Positions 26,311 to 34,902 of a stretch of 64,000 nt of DNA are shown here, piece after piece. Position 1 is the first letter of the stretch, and every line of letters begins with the position of its first letter. The translations under genes were made by a program, and so were the position numbers. Where the stretch lies: assembly GCA_035708205.1 (NCBI GenBank), contig DASSSY010000001.1:1-64000 (forward strand), in the 5' to 3' direction. Source of the DNA: DASSSY01 sp035708205. Its GTDB lineage: Bacteria > Bacteroidota > Bacteroidia > Chitinophagales > Chitinophagaceae. The notes under the pieces were generated by a model. It searched no databases. It was not told the DNA's origin and was given only the letters and a program-made list of their open reading frames with translations.

Positions 26311-27684
26311 ATGATACAAGCTTGGAAAGACTATTTAGAAAGCCATAAGGAGCGTTTCCTGAATGAGCTTTTGGATCTGTTACGGATACCTTCCGTAAGT
26401 GCCGACAGCAATCATAAGGCGGATATGACCAAATGCGCCGAGGCTATCCGGTCGGCGATGCTGGCCGCCGGCGCGGATAAAGCGGAAGTTTGCCCCACTG
26501 CCGGCCATCCGGTTGTTTATGGTGAAAAAATAATTGATGCCGGTTTACCGACCGTATTGGTGTACGGCCATTATGATGTGCAACCGCCCGATCCTTTGGA
26601 TTTGTGGGAAAGCGGGCCTTTTGAACCGGTCATTAAAGACGGAAAAATTTATGCCCGCGGTGCCTGTGATGATAAGGGCCAGATGTATATGCATATTAAA
26701 GCCCTGGAAGTGATGTGCCGGACCAATACTTTGCCCTGCAATATTAAGATGATGATCGAGGGGGAAGAAGAAGTGGGTAGCGAGCATCTGGCGGTATTTA
26801 TCAAAGAAAATAAAGAAAAATTAAAGGCAGATATTGTGTTGATCTCCGACACTTCCATGATCAGCATGGCGCATCCTTCCATTGAAAGTGGCCTGCGCGG
26901 ACTGGCTTACCTGGAAATAACCTTAACCGGCCCCAACCGGGATCTGCATAGCGGCGTATACGGCGGCGCGGTGGCCAATCCCATCAATGAACTTTGCCGC
27001 ATGATCGCCTCGCTGCATGACGAAAATTACCACATCACCATTCCCGGATTTTATGAAAATGTGGAAGAAATGAGCGCTGCCGACCGTGAAAAACTGAATC
27101 AAGCGCCGTTTGACCTGAATGAATACAAAAAAGATTTGGGCATTTCTGAAGTCGTTGGTGAAAAAGGCTTTACCACGCTGGAACGTACCGGCATCCGGCC
27201 TACTTTAGATGTCAACGGCATTTGGGGCGGCTATACCGGCGAAGGCGCTAAGACCGTTTTGCCTTCTCAGGCACATGCCAAAATTTCCATGCGTTTGGTG
27301 CCTAATCAGAAATCTGCTGATATGGCCAAATTGTTTGAAAAGCATATCCAAAGTATTGCGCCCAAAGGCACTACGGTAAAGGTGACTAACCTGCATGGCG
27401 GCGAAGCTGTTGTGACGCCGACAAATTCTGCGGCTTACCAGGCAGCGGCCAAAGCCATCCTGGAAACCTTTGGCAAGGAGCCCATTCCCACCCGGGGAGG
27501 CGGCAGCATCCCCATCGTGGCTTTATTCGAAGAAGTGCTGGGGCTGAAAACCGTTTTACTGGGCTTTGGCCTAGATAATGACAATATCCATTCGCCCAAT
27601 GAGAAATATGACGTGTTCAATTACTACAAAGGCATTGAAACTATTCCATATTTCCATAAATATTTTGCCGAAGGCCGGCAATAG
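26311..27684 (+). CDS. M20-family dipeptidase
   Basis: A 457-residue metallopeptidase. The zinc-ligand and catalytic motifs are present: VYGHYDVQP (metal His and catalytic Asp), ARGACDDKGQ (bridging Asp), EGEEEVGSEHL (catalytic Glu and metal Glu), LISDTSM and, near the end, NDNIHSPNEKYD (last metal His). The lid/dimerisation domain (GLRGLAYLEITLTGPNRDLHS) lies between. The architecture matches bacterial relatives of carnosine dipeptidase (CNDP). It is cytoplasmic, with no signal peptide, and probably cleaves short peptides; the exact substrate is unknown. Confidence 0.92.
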   Translation: MIQAWKDYLESHKERFLNELLDLLRIPSVSADSNHKADMTKCAEAIRSAMLAAGADKAEVCPTAGHPVVYGEKIIDAGLPTVLVYGHYDVQPPDPLDLWESGPFEPVIKDGKIYARGACDDKGQMYMHIKALEVMCRTNTLPCNIKMMIEGEEEVGSEHLAVFIKENKEKLKADIVLISDTSMISMAHPSIESGLRGLAYLEITLTGPNRDLHSGVYGGAVANPINELCRMIASLHDENYHITIPGFYENVEEMSAADREKLNQAPFDLNEYKKDLGISEVVGEKGFTTLERTGIRPTLDVNGIWGGYTGEGAKTVLPSQAHAKISMRLVPNQKSADMAKLFEKHIQSIAPKGTTVKVTNLHGGEAVVTPTNSAAYQAAAKAILETFGKEPIPTRGGGSIPIVALFEEVLGLKTVLLGFGLDNDNIHSPNEKYDVFNYYKGIETIPYFHKYFAEGRQ

Positions 27685-27708
27685 CCTTAGATATTGTATT
27701 TTTTTTAA

Positions 27709-27749
27709 GCCACAGCAACAGTAATGAATATATTTATTGTTGCTGTGGT
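27709..27749 (+). terminator. hairpin downstream of the dipeptidase gene
   Basis: CCACAGCAACA (27710-27720) pairs with TGTTGCTGTGG (27738-27748), extended by mostly complementary flanks. It lies 25 bases past the dipeptidase stop; the T-tract is weak. Confidence 0.45.
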
Positions 27750-27899
27750 TATGTTTAATTCGGCCCGTATCAGTTCCGGTTGCGTTGATAGAGATCAATC
27801 TATCTTCTCAATAACCTGGTTCGTCGCTTAGATTTGAGCATCCCGGCTATTGAAACCAGCAGCCATATGGCTTTGATGGTGATCAGTCGCATTGCCGTT

Positions 27900-28955
27900 T
27901 CAATTTTTTAATGAAGCCATATCAATGACAAAACGGTATTTGACATCGCCTTTCAGAAGACGGTCGTAAGCGTTGTTAATGTCCTGTATACGGATCAGCT
28001 CAATATCCGGTGTAATATTGTGCCGGCCGCAGAAATCAAGCATTTCCTGTGTTTCCCGGATTCCACCGATCAATGAGCCCGAAAAGCTTTTGCGCCCGGG
28101 GATCAAGCTAAATACCGCCACCGGAAGCGGATGCTCCGGTGCGCCGACAATGGTCAGCTGCCCGTCTCTTTTCAATAAGCTTAAATACGCGTTGATGTCG
28201 TGTTGGGCCGATACGCAATCCAAAATAAAATGTAATGTACCGGCGTTATTCTTCATTTGTGCCTCATCGACGGAAAGGATGACTTCATCCGCGCCCAGAC
28301 GTTTGGCGTCTTCAACTTTCGAGGCAGACGTCGTTATCACTACAACATGAGCGCCCATTGCTTTTGCCAGCTTCACGCCCATATGGCCCAGGCCGCCGAT
28401 ACCGACAATGCCGACTTTCATGCCGGTGCCGACGTTCCAGTGGCTCAACGGGGAATAAGTGGTAATGCCGGCGCACAGTAAAGGCGCGGTTGCCGCCAGG
28501 TCTAAATTTCCGGGAATATGCAAGACAAAATCTTCGTCAACGATAATACGTTCGGAATACCCGCCAAAGGTTTGCCGGTTCAGATGTTTATCGTGTCCGT
28601 TATAAGTTTGCACATTACCGTTTTCGCAGTACTGTTCCAGTCCCGCTTTGCAGCTTTCACATTCCCGGCAGCTATCCACCATACAGCCGACACCTGCCAA
28701 TTCGCCCACCTTGAACCGGGTTACCTGATCACCCACTTTGATGACCCGCCCGACAATCTCATGTCCCGGAACATTCGGGTAGATCGTGCCGTGCCATTCG
28801 TTACGGGCCGTATGTAAATCGGAATGGCAAACGCCGCAATATAAAATATCGATCTCTACGTCTTTTGCCGTGACTTCCCTGCGGCTGATGCTCATTTGTT
28901 TCAAGTTTGCTTCCGGTGCTTCCGTACCAAAAGCTTTTATAGTATGCATATTCAT
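27900..28955 (-). CDS. zinc-dependent NAD(P) alcohol dehydrogenase (YahK/CAD-like)
   Basis: A 351-residue medium-chain dehydrogenase. Catalytic zinc ligands are CGVCHSDLH and PGHEIVG; the structural zinc lobe is CRECESCKAGLEQYC; the Rossmann turn is GIGGLGHMGVKLAKAMGA. Motifs such as NVQTYNGHDKHLNRQTFGGYS put it in the YahK/cinnamyl-alcohol-dehydrogenase group, which reduces a broad range of aldehydes, usually with NADPH. All ligands are intact. It stands alone on the minus strand with its own -7 box; the nearby arsenic genes are separated from it by more than 200 bases. Confidence 0.9.
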   Translation of the reverse strand: MNMHTIKAFGTEAPEANLKQMSISRREVTAKDVEIDILYCGVCHSDLHTARNEWHGTIYPNVPGHEIVGRVIKVGDQVTRFKVGELAGVGCMVDSCRECESCKAGLEQYCENGNVQTYNGHDKHLNRQTFGGYSERIIVDEDFVLHIPGNLDLAATAPLLCAGITTYSPLSHWNVGTGMKVGIVGIGGLGHMGVKLAKAMGAHVVVITTSASKVEDAKRLGADEVILSVDEAQMKNNAGTLHFILDCVSAQHDINAYLSLLKRDGQLTIVGAPEHPLPVAVFSLIPGRKSFSGSLIGGIRETQEMLDFCGRHNITPDIELIRIQDINNAYDRLLKGDVKYRFVIDMASLKN

Positions 28956-28986
28956 ATTTTTTTTCTTTTCCTGGAGTGGACCATTG

Positions 28987-28994
28987 CAAAGTTA
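28987..28994 (-). promoter_or_regulatory. -7 box of the alcohol dehydrogenase gene
   Basis: The minus strand reads TAACTTTG (TAnnTTTG), 31 bases before the ATG at 28955. Confidence 0.5.
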
Positions 28995-29189
28995 AAAACA
29001 AAGCCTGGAAATAATCTTGGTTTAAGGATATCAGCTTATTCTATTTGGTAGCTGTTATAGTCTATAGTTCTTTAAATGTCCTTCAGGTCATCATAAATGA
29101 CATTAATGGTCCCTTAAAGAGGAATGGCAGTGCGCGTTTAATTTTCCCGGCAATAAAGCCGTCTCGATATTTCAGATGCCCAATGGACA

Positions 29190-29609
29190 TTACAGATGTT
29201 CCGCTACAAACCGTTTGCAGTAAGCTTTTATTTGTTGGCGGACCTGCCTGAACCGTTCCTCAATTTCATCTTCTGTTCCGGTTGCTTTTGCGGGATCTTC
29301 AAAATTTTGATGATATTTTTGAGCTTTGGCTGGGAAGAACGGACAGCGCTCTTTGGCATTATCGCAAACCGTGATCACAAAATCAAAAACAAGGTTGTCA
29401 TACTCATCAATCTTGTTTGAAGTGTGCGTGGAAATATCTATGTTATCCTCTTTCATTATGGACATGGCTTTTGGATTCACGCCATGCGCTTCCACGCCGG
29501 CGCTGTAAACCTCCGCTTTGCCATTCGCGAAATGGCGTAGATAACCCTCCGCGATCTGGCTTCTGCAACTGTTCCCGGTGCAAAGCACTAAAATTTTCTT
29601 TTTTTCCAT
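29190..29609 (-). CDS. arsC: arsenate reductase, low-molecular-weight phosphatase type
   Basis: A 139-residue arsenate reductase of the thioredoxin-coupled type. The P-loop CTGNSCRSQIAEG gives CX5R, and the two resolving cysteines appear in TVCDNAKERCPFFP, seven residues apart as in the family. It reduces arsenate to arsenite. The ATG at 29609 (MEKKKILVLC) is chosen; the frame stays open another 19 codons but that part is not ArsC-like. It is the third gene of the minus-strand arsR-arsM-arsC order. Confidence 0.9.
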   Translation of the reverse strand: MEKKKILVLCTGNSCRSQIAEGYLRHFANGKAEVYSAGVEAHGVNPKAMSIMKEDNIDISTHTSNKIDEYDNLVFDFVITVCDNAKERCPFFPAKAQKYHQNFEDPAKATGTEDEIEERFRQVRQQIKAYCKRFVAEHL

Positions 29610-29745
29610 GGTCTTAAACAAGCAACCAGATAATATTAATGAGACAAAACTTCGGATCAAAACCAAATATCAGCTGTAGCCCGATCACCGATGTGGTTAT
29701 GGTAATGGGTTTGCGATATTTTTTCCAGTATGGTTTAAGAGCAGC
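29610..29745 (-). other. short hydrophobic open frame between arsM and arsC, no start
   Basis: Minus-strand translation gives about 42 residues (WKKYRKPITITTSVIGLQLI, then FDPKFCLINIIWLLV and stop) overlapping the arsM end. It resembles one or two membrane helices but has no start codon. It may be the remnant of a small membrane gene of the ars operon; I cannot name it. Confidence 0.25.
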
Positions 29746-30574
29746 AATCCGTTCCGCAATCACAGGCTTTTGATTTTTTCGCATACACTGTAATACTAAA
29801 AATGCCTGTGTTCCCCGATTGGAAGCTCCTTAGATCATCTTCATTCAGGTAGTTCCTTAAAATGTCGTCAGGGATATTGATCGGCTTTTCTTTTTGAATG
29901 GCCATGCTTGAAAAGCCATTGGCCCTGATCATCTCTAAATAATCGGCCTTTTGAATGGCTCCCGCAACACAGCCGGCATACATTTCCGCTTCGTTTTGTA
30001 ATGCTTCGGGAAGATGGCCTGTTAAAACAACGTCGGAAATGCTAAAATGGCCGCCTGGCTTGAGTATCCGGAAAATTTCTTTAAAAACCATGTCCTTGTG
30101 GGGCACAAGGTTTAAAACGCAATTGCTGACAACAACATCGGCAAAATTTGTAGGAACGGGAATATTTTCAATATCCCCCAGCCTGAACGTAACATTTGTG
30201 AATCCTGCCTTTTGCGCGTTGGCCCTTGCTTTCTCGATCATGGCCGGCGTAAAATCAACGCCTATAACCCTGCCCTCCTCACCTGTTTCTTTTCTTGCGA
30301 TAAAGCAGTCGTTTCCCGCACCGCTGCCCAGATCGATGACGGTATCGCCTTTTTTGATAGCCGCAAACTGTGTCGGCAATCCGCAGCCCAACCCTAAATC
30401 GGCCCCGGCCTCATAACCGTCCATGTTGCTGTAATCATCGCTCATAATATTATAGACTTCCGTCGAGCAACACCCCGAGCCGCAACAGGATGACTGGTTG
30501 GTGGCTTTATCCTGTAAAGCAATGTTGCTGTACTTCTCCTTTATCATTTCCTTGATGTCTTTTTCGGTATTCAT
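29735..30574 (-). CDS. arsM: arsenite S-adenosylmethionine methyltransferase
   Basis: A 279-residue ArsM-like enzyme. The N-terminal CCGSGCCSTEVYN is a Cys-rich arsenic-binding start, SAM motif I is VIDLGSGAGNDCFIARKETG, and the arsenic-site cysteines occur in VVVSNCVLNLVPHK and EMYAGCVAGAI. The C-terminus CDCGTDCCS adds further thiols. The enzyme methylates trivalent arsenic to volatile or less retained forms. It lies 54 bases after arsR and before arsC; an ArsR-type operator lies just upstream. Confidence 0.92.
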   Translation of the reverse strand: MNTEKDIKEMIKEKYSNIALQDKATNQSSCCGSGCCSTEVYNIMSDDYSNMDGYEAGADLGLGCGLPTQFAAIKKGDTVIDLGSGAGNDCFIARKETGEEGRVIGVDFTPAMIEKARANAQKAGFTNVTFRLGDIENIPVPTNFADVVVSNCVLNLVPHKDMVFKEIFRILKPGGHFSISDVVLTGHLPEALQNEAEMYAGCVAGAIQKADYLEMIRANGFSSMAIQKEKPINIPDDILRNYLNEDDLRSFQSGNTGIFSITVYAKKSKACDCGTDCCS

Positions 30575-30593
30575 TTCCTTTAATTTTTGTTTT

Positions 30594-30610
30594 ATTGCAA
30601 TATTGCGATT
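30594..30610. promoter_or_regulatory. ArsR-like operator upstream of arsM
   Basis: ATTGCAATATTGCGATT includes the perfect palindrome GCAATATTGC (30597-30606). It closely matches the site upstream of arsR (30975-30990), so both are probable binding sites for the ArsR encoded between them. Confidence 0.55.
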
Positions 30611-30628
30611 ATTTAAAGTAAAAAACGC

Positions 30629-30964
30629 CTAACAGCATTTTTGCCTGGTGACGGTCGTAATGATTTTTGAAAAATAATCTTTCAGGACATCCACTGTTTT
30701 TTCATCAATGCAATAGCAAATAGCATTGCCTTCAATATTTCCTTTTATCAACCCCGCGTTTTTAAGCTCTTTCAAATGTTGCGAAACGGTGGGCTGCGCT
30801 AACGGCAGCTCGTTGACGATATCGCCACAAATACAGGTGTTCACTTTCATTAAATATTCAATGATGGCCACTCTTGCCGGGTGGCCCAATGCCTTTGCGA
30901 TTGTAGCGATTTGGTTCTGCTTATCGGTAAAATGGTCTGTTTTTGTAGCGCCCATCTGCTTCAT
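30629..30964 (-). CDS. arsR: ArsR/SmtB-family metal(loid)-sensing repressor
   Basis: A 111-residue winged-helix repressor: QIATIAKALGHPARVAIIEYL, the metal-site type motif NTCICGDIVNELPLAQ, the recognition helix QPTVSQHLKELKNAG and the wing GNAICYCIDEKTV. It ends in QKCC, giving extra thiols. The CxC in the DNA-binding region is the classical arsenite/antimonite sensor arrangement. It is the first gene of the minus-strand ars operon, with a palindromic operator directly in front of its start. Confidence 0.92.
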   Translation of the reverse strand: MKQMGATKTDHFTDKQNQIATIAKALGHPARVAIIEYLMKVNTCICGDIVNELPLAQPTVSQHLKELKNAGLIKGNIEGNAICYCIDEKTVDVLKDYFSKIITTVTRQKCC

Positions 30965-30974
30965 TTATTCTAAT

Positions 30975-30990
30975 ATCGCAATATTACGAT
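30975..30990. promoter_or_regulatory. ArsR-like operator upstream of arsR
   Basis: ATCGCAATATTACGAT is a near-perfect palindrome (one mismatched pair) 10 bases upstream of the arsR ATG, matching the site before arsM. It points to autoregulation. Confidence 0.6.
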
Positions 30991-31231
30991 TAATAATTTT
31001 ACCAGCCAATTTTTTTTGTCTCGGTGTGAGGAATTGCAATAGTAAGCCCCAGCCGTTAAAAGGTAGGAGAAGGAAGGATAATTTTTCGTTATCAGGGAAG
31101 CGCCCAATCTCTAAATAATTTGCGCCACCATATCCCCGTCTGCCAATTCATATCCAGACTTATTGTTCCAATGCTTTAATTTTGCCCGGTCTTTCTTGCC
31201 GTTTGATTTTTTCTCTTTCAATCATTAAGAT

Positions 31232-32572
31232 ATGCTTAAAAGCTATGAGGAGGCCCTGGAGTTTTTGTTTGGCCGGCTGCCTATGTTTTCCCGGAACGGC
31301 AGTGCTGCAATAAAGAAAGGGCTTGATAATATTACCGCGCTTTGTGCGGGATTAGGCCATCCGCAGAACCGATTTCCTACGGTGCACATCGCCGGCACGA
31401 ACGGTAAGGGCAGCGTCAGTCACCTGTTGGCCGCGGCTTTTCAGCATTGCGGCTACAAAACGGGCTTATATACCTCGCCGCACCTGGTTGATTTCCGGGA
31501 GCGGTTCCGGATTAACGGGCAGTTGATTGACCAGGCATTTGTCCTGGATTTTGTCAACCAAAACTACGCTTTGATAACGCAAATCCAGCCTTCGTATTTT
31601 GAGCTGACCGTGGCCATGGCCTTTAGCGCTTTCGCCGCCGAAAATGTGGATATCGCGATTATTGAAACCGGCCTGGGCGGGCGTTTGGACAGTACTAATA
31701 TTATCAGGCCGGAATTATCGGTCATTACGCAGATCGGCTGGGATCACATGGATGTCCTGGGAAATACGCTGGCCGCGATCGCGGGCGAAAAGGCCGGCAT
31801 TATTAAAGAAAATGTGCCGGCGGTCATTGGCGAAACCCAGGAGGAAACGACACCTGTTTTCCTTGAAGCGGCCATGCTGAAGGGCGCCCCCTTGTATTTT
31901 GCCGATAAAATGCTGAACCTGGCGTTTAAGGAAAATGATGCCGGTTACGACGCTTACCAGGCCGGGGAGCAGGATTCCGGCCGGAGTTATACGGTAAAGA
32001 CTGATTTAAAAGGCCGCTACCAGCAAGCCAACCTGAAAACCGCTCTGGCAGCGCTCAACATTTTAAGGAGCAAAGGCTGGATACTACCACCGGAGAAAGT
32101 TGTTGAAAGCTTTTCCATGGTCAAAACGCTGACGGGCTTGCACGGGCGCTGGGAGACCGTTTGCCCGGAACCCAAAATTATTTTGGAAGTGGCGCATAAT
32201 ACCGGCGGTATGGCCTACTTGCGGGAAAACTTACGGCAGGAACATTTGCCTCAGGGTGGTAAACTTTACATCCTTACCGGCTTTGTAAAGGACAAAGATA
32301 TTTCAGCCATCTTAAAATTGCTGCCCCCGGAAGCGCACTATTATTTTACCGAGGCCCCCATTCCCCGGGCGCTTCCTGCCGGTCAGCTTTATGAACAAGC
32401 GCAGCAGGCGGGACTTTCAGGCGATCATTATGCCGATATTCATGAAGCTGTCGAACAGGCGCTGAGTCATTTGCAGGTGGAAGATATTTTGCTGGTTACC
32501 GGCAGCTTTTTCGTTGTCGGTGCCGTGATGCCGATATTGCAAGCGCACCTGGACTTTCCGGTAACAGCTTAA
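31232..32572 (+). CDS. folC: bifunctional dihydrofolate / folylpolyglutamate synthase
   Basis: A 446-residue Mur-ligase-like enzyme. HIAGTNGKGSVSHLLAAA is the ATP P-loop, TSPHLVDFRERFRINGQ the substrate loop, IIETGLGGRLDSTNI the Mg/ATP site and GWDHMDVLGNTLAAIAGEKAGI the following family motif. A C-terminal domain with LHGRWETV and EVAHNTGGM follows. It adds glutamate to dihydropteroate and to tetrahydrofolates. Length and motifs are normal. Confidence 0.95.
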   Translation: MLKSYEEALEFLFGRLPMFSRNGSAAIKKGLDNITALCAGLGHPQNRFPTVHIAGTNGKGSVSHLLAAAFQHCGYKTGLYTSPHLVDFRERFRINGQLIDQAFVLDFVNQNYALITQIQPSYFELTVAMAFSAFAAENVDIAIIETGLGGRLDSTNIIRPELSVITQIGWDHMDVLGNTLAAIAGEKAGIIKENVPAVIGETQEETTPVFLEAAMLKGAPLYFADKMLNLAFKENDAGYDAYQAGEQDSGRSYTVKTDLKGRYQQANLKTALAALNILRSKGWILPPEKVVESFSMVKTLTGLHGRWETVCPEPKIILEVAHNTGGMAYLRENLRQEHLPQGGKLYILTGFVKDKDISAILKLLPPEAHYYFTEAPIPRALPAGQLYEQAQQAGLSGDHYADIHEAVEQALSHLQVEDILLVTGSFFVVGAVMPILQAHLDFPVTA

Positions 32573-32628
32573 GGATCAGTGCTGTCGAAATCATCATAAG
32601 CAAAAATATTTGTCCTAAAGAGTGTCCA

Positions 32629-32662
32629 TTGTACAGTGGATGGGAAAATCTTTATACCTTTG
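32629..32662 (+). promoter_or_regulatory. pyrG promoter
   Basis: TTG at 32629-32631 and TACCTTTG at 32655-32662 with a 23-base spacer. It lies upstream of the leader hairpin and excludes the alternative start at 32636. Confidence 0.6.
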
Positions 32663-32672
32663 CATGACCGTT

Positions 32673-32693
32673 GGACTTTTGCAGTCCTTTTTT
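32673..32693 (+). promoter_or_regulatory. leader hairpin with T-run, possible pyrG attenuator
   Basis: GGACT (32673-32677) pairs with AGTCC (32683-32687) over a 5-base loop and is followed by six T and a further T-rich stretch. It sits between the pyrG -7 box and the ATG at 32723. It is short for a terminator, but its position suggests transcription attenuation. Confidence 0.4.
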
Positions 32694-32722
32694 ATTTTTA
32701 TACCGGTCGCAAAAACAAGATC

Positions 32723-34366
32723 ATGACAAAGTACATTTTTGTAACCGGTGGCGTTACTTCCTCGTTGGGCAAAGGTATTATTGCCGCCTCATTAGCCAAA
32801 TTGTTACAAGCCCGCGGTTACCGGGTGGCGATTCAGAAGTTCGATCCTTATATCAATGTTGATCCCGGCACCTTGAATCCTTATGAGCATGGTGAGTGTT
32901 ATGTGACCGATGACGGCGCGGAAACGGACCTGGATTTAGGGCATTATGAACGTTTCCTGAACACCCCCACTTCCCAGGCTAACAATGTGACCACCGGCCG
33001 GGTATATCAATATGTCATTAATAAAGAGCGGGAGGGCGCTTATCTGGGTAAGACCGTACAGGTCATTCCGCACATCACCGATGAGATCAAGCGCCGGGTA
33101 CAGCTTTTGGGCGTTTCCGGGGATTATGACATCGTCATTACCGAATTAGGAGGAACAGTAGGGGATATCGAATCCCTGCCGTATGTAGAGGCCGTCCGGC
33201 AAATGAAATGGGAATTGGGCACTGAAAATTGTTTAGTGATCCACCTGACGCTCATTCCTTACCTGCGGGCGGCAAAAGAACTGAAAACAAAGCCCACTCA
33301 GCATTCCGTCAAGATGATGAGTGAAAACGGCGTTAACCCCGATATTATTGTTTGCCGTACGGAAGAGCCTTTATACGAGGATTTAAAGAAAAAGATCGCT
33401 TTATTTTGTAATGTCAAACCGGATGCCGTTATTGAAGCGCGCGACGCGGATTCAATTTATGGCGTGCCTTTGGAAATGTTGCAGGAGAAACTGGATGTCA
33501 TCAGCTTAAAGCTTTTGAATCTGCCGTTGGGCAATGATCCGGATATGACCAAATGGAAAGAGTTTTTAAATAAGCTCCGCTATCCTAAATCAAAGGTAAC
33601 CATCGGGCTGATCGGGAAATATGTGGAGCTCCAGGACGCTTATAAATCTATCCTGGAATCGCTGATACATGCCGGCGCTGTGAATGAATGCAAGGTTGAG
33701 GTACGGAATATTCATTCCGAGCATTTAACCGAGGAGAACCTGTTCGAAAAAATGAAAAACCTGGATGCCGTTTTAGTGGCGCCGGGCTTCGGCAGCCGGG
33801 GCATTGAAGGAAAGATACAAGCCATAAAATACGCCCGTGAAGGCAAAATTCCTTTTCTGGGTATTTGCCTGGGCATGCAATGCTCCGTGATCGAGTTTGC
33901 CCGTAATGTGCTGAATCTGCCTAACGCGCATTCTACCGAAATGCTACAGGAGTGTTCGGCACCGGTTATCCATCTGATGGAAGAACAAAAAGATATTCAA
34001 AACTTAGGCGGTACCATGCGGTTAGGCGCTTACGATTGCCATTTGCAGGAAAATTCTAAGGTATTTGAGTGCTATGGCCGGGCTGATATCCAGGAACGGC
34101 ATCGCCATCGCTACGAATTTAATGATGCTTATCTGGCTGATTTTGAAAAAGCGGGCATGAAGGCCGTGGGGAAAAATCCGCAAAACGGGTTAGTGGAAAT
34201 TGTGGAATTGGCAGATCATCCGTTCTTTATCGGTACGCAGTTTCACCCGGAATATAAAAGCACCGTAGAAAACCCGCACCCGCTGTTTGCCGGCTTTATA
34301 AAGGCAGCTTTGAAGAGCCAGGAGTGCAAAAAAGAAAAAGCCGCCGCCAATAAAACGGTAGCCTAA
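32723..34366 (+). CDS. pyrG: CTP synthase
   Basis: A 547-residue CTP synthase, complete. The amidoligase domain starts TKYIFVTGGVTSSLGKGI (P-loop) with DPYINVDPGTLNPYEHGE, and the glutaminase domain has the nucleophile in GICLGMQCSVIEFAR and the His-Glu in FHPEYKS. It makes CTP from UTP, ATP and glutamine. The ATG at 32723 is used because the longer frame from 32636 contains the promoter and leader hairpin. It begins 151 bases after folC. Confidence 0.98.
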   Translation: MTKYIFVTGGVTSSLGKGIIAASLAKLLQARGYRVAIQKFDPYINVDPGTLNPYEHGECYVTDDGAETDLDLGHYERFLNTPTSQANNVTTGRVYQYVINKEREGAYLGKTVQVIPHITDEIKRRVQLLGVSGDYDIVITELGGTVGDIESLPYVEAVRQMKWELGTENCLVIHLTLIPYLRAAKELKTKPTQHSVKMMSENGVNPDIIVCRTEEPLYEDLKKKIALFCNVKPDAVIEARDADSIYGVPLEMLQEKLDVISLKLLNLPLGNDPDMTKWKEFLNKLRYPKSKVTIGLIGKYVELQDAYKSILESLIHAGAVNECKVEVRNIHSEHLTEENLFEKMKNLDAVLVAPGFGSRGIEGKIQAIKYAREGKIPFLGICLGMQCSVIEFARNVLNLPNAHSTEMLQECSAPVIHLMEEQKDIQNLGGTMRLGAYDCHLQENSKVFECYGRADIQERHRHRYEFNDAYLADFEKAGMKAVGKNPQNGLVEIVELADHPFFIGTQFHPEYKSTVENPHPLFAGFIKAALKSQECKKEKAAANKTVA

Positions 34367-34378
34367 TTCGGAAAACTT

Positions 34379-34891
34379 ATGTTCAGCTCTCTTGTCCGGT
34401 TTATTTTACTGATTGTCTGTGCCTTAGTATCTATCGTAGGCGCGTATATCGGCTTCTGGCCGATATTTGTCATTACTTTCGCGGCCTCCTTTGCTTTGCT
34501 TTGGGGCTATTACAAAGCCGGAACAGTGCCTTTGGCGCTTGCCCGTCTGCGCAAAAATGAATACAAGGAAACAGAAAAGATCATCGACCAGATCCAGAAG
34601 CCGCAGTATTTAAGCAAACGGAATAAAGCGTATTTCTACTTTATCAATGGCATGCTGACCCGCGAGAATGATCGGTTCCGGGAATCGAAGCCCTTTTTGG
34701 AACAGGCCATCGATTCGGGAAGGCTGAAAGAGCCTGATAAGGCAATGGCGTTGCTGGCGCTGGCGGATATGGAACTGGTGCAGAAGCACACCAGCGCCGC
34801 CCGTGAATATTTTTTACAAATGAAAGGCATGAAAGTACACCCTGCCATGATGGAGGCCATCCGGAAAATGCAGGAGTGGCTGGACGTTTAA
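34379..34891 (+). CDS. membrane protein with C-terminal TPR-like helices
   Basis: 170 residues: two adjacent transmembrane helices at about 5-25 and 27-48 (FILLIVCALVSIVGAYIG, FVITFAASFALLWGYY), then a soluble helical part with TPR-like pairs (RFRESKPFLEQAIDSGRL, KAMALLALADMELVQKHT, SAAREYFLQM). Widespread but uncharacterised in Bacteroidota. It starts 12 bases after pyrG and ends 11 bases before the M16 peptidase gene, so all three may be one transcript. Confidence 0.7.
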   Translation: MFSSLVRFILLIVCALVSIVGAYIGFWPIFVITFAASFALLWGYYKAGTVPLALARLRKNEYKETEKIIDQIQKPQYLSKRNKAYFYFINGMLTRENDRFRESKPFLEQAIDSGRLKEPDKAMALLALADMELVQKHTSAAREYFLQMKGMKVHPAMMEAIRKMQEWLDV

Positions 34892-34902
34892 AACAGGTTT
34901 TA

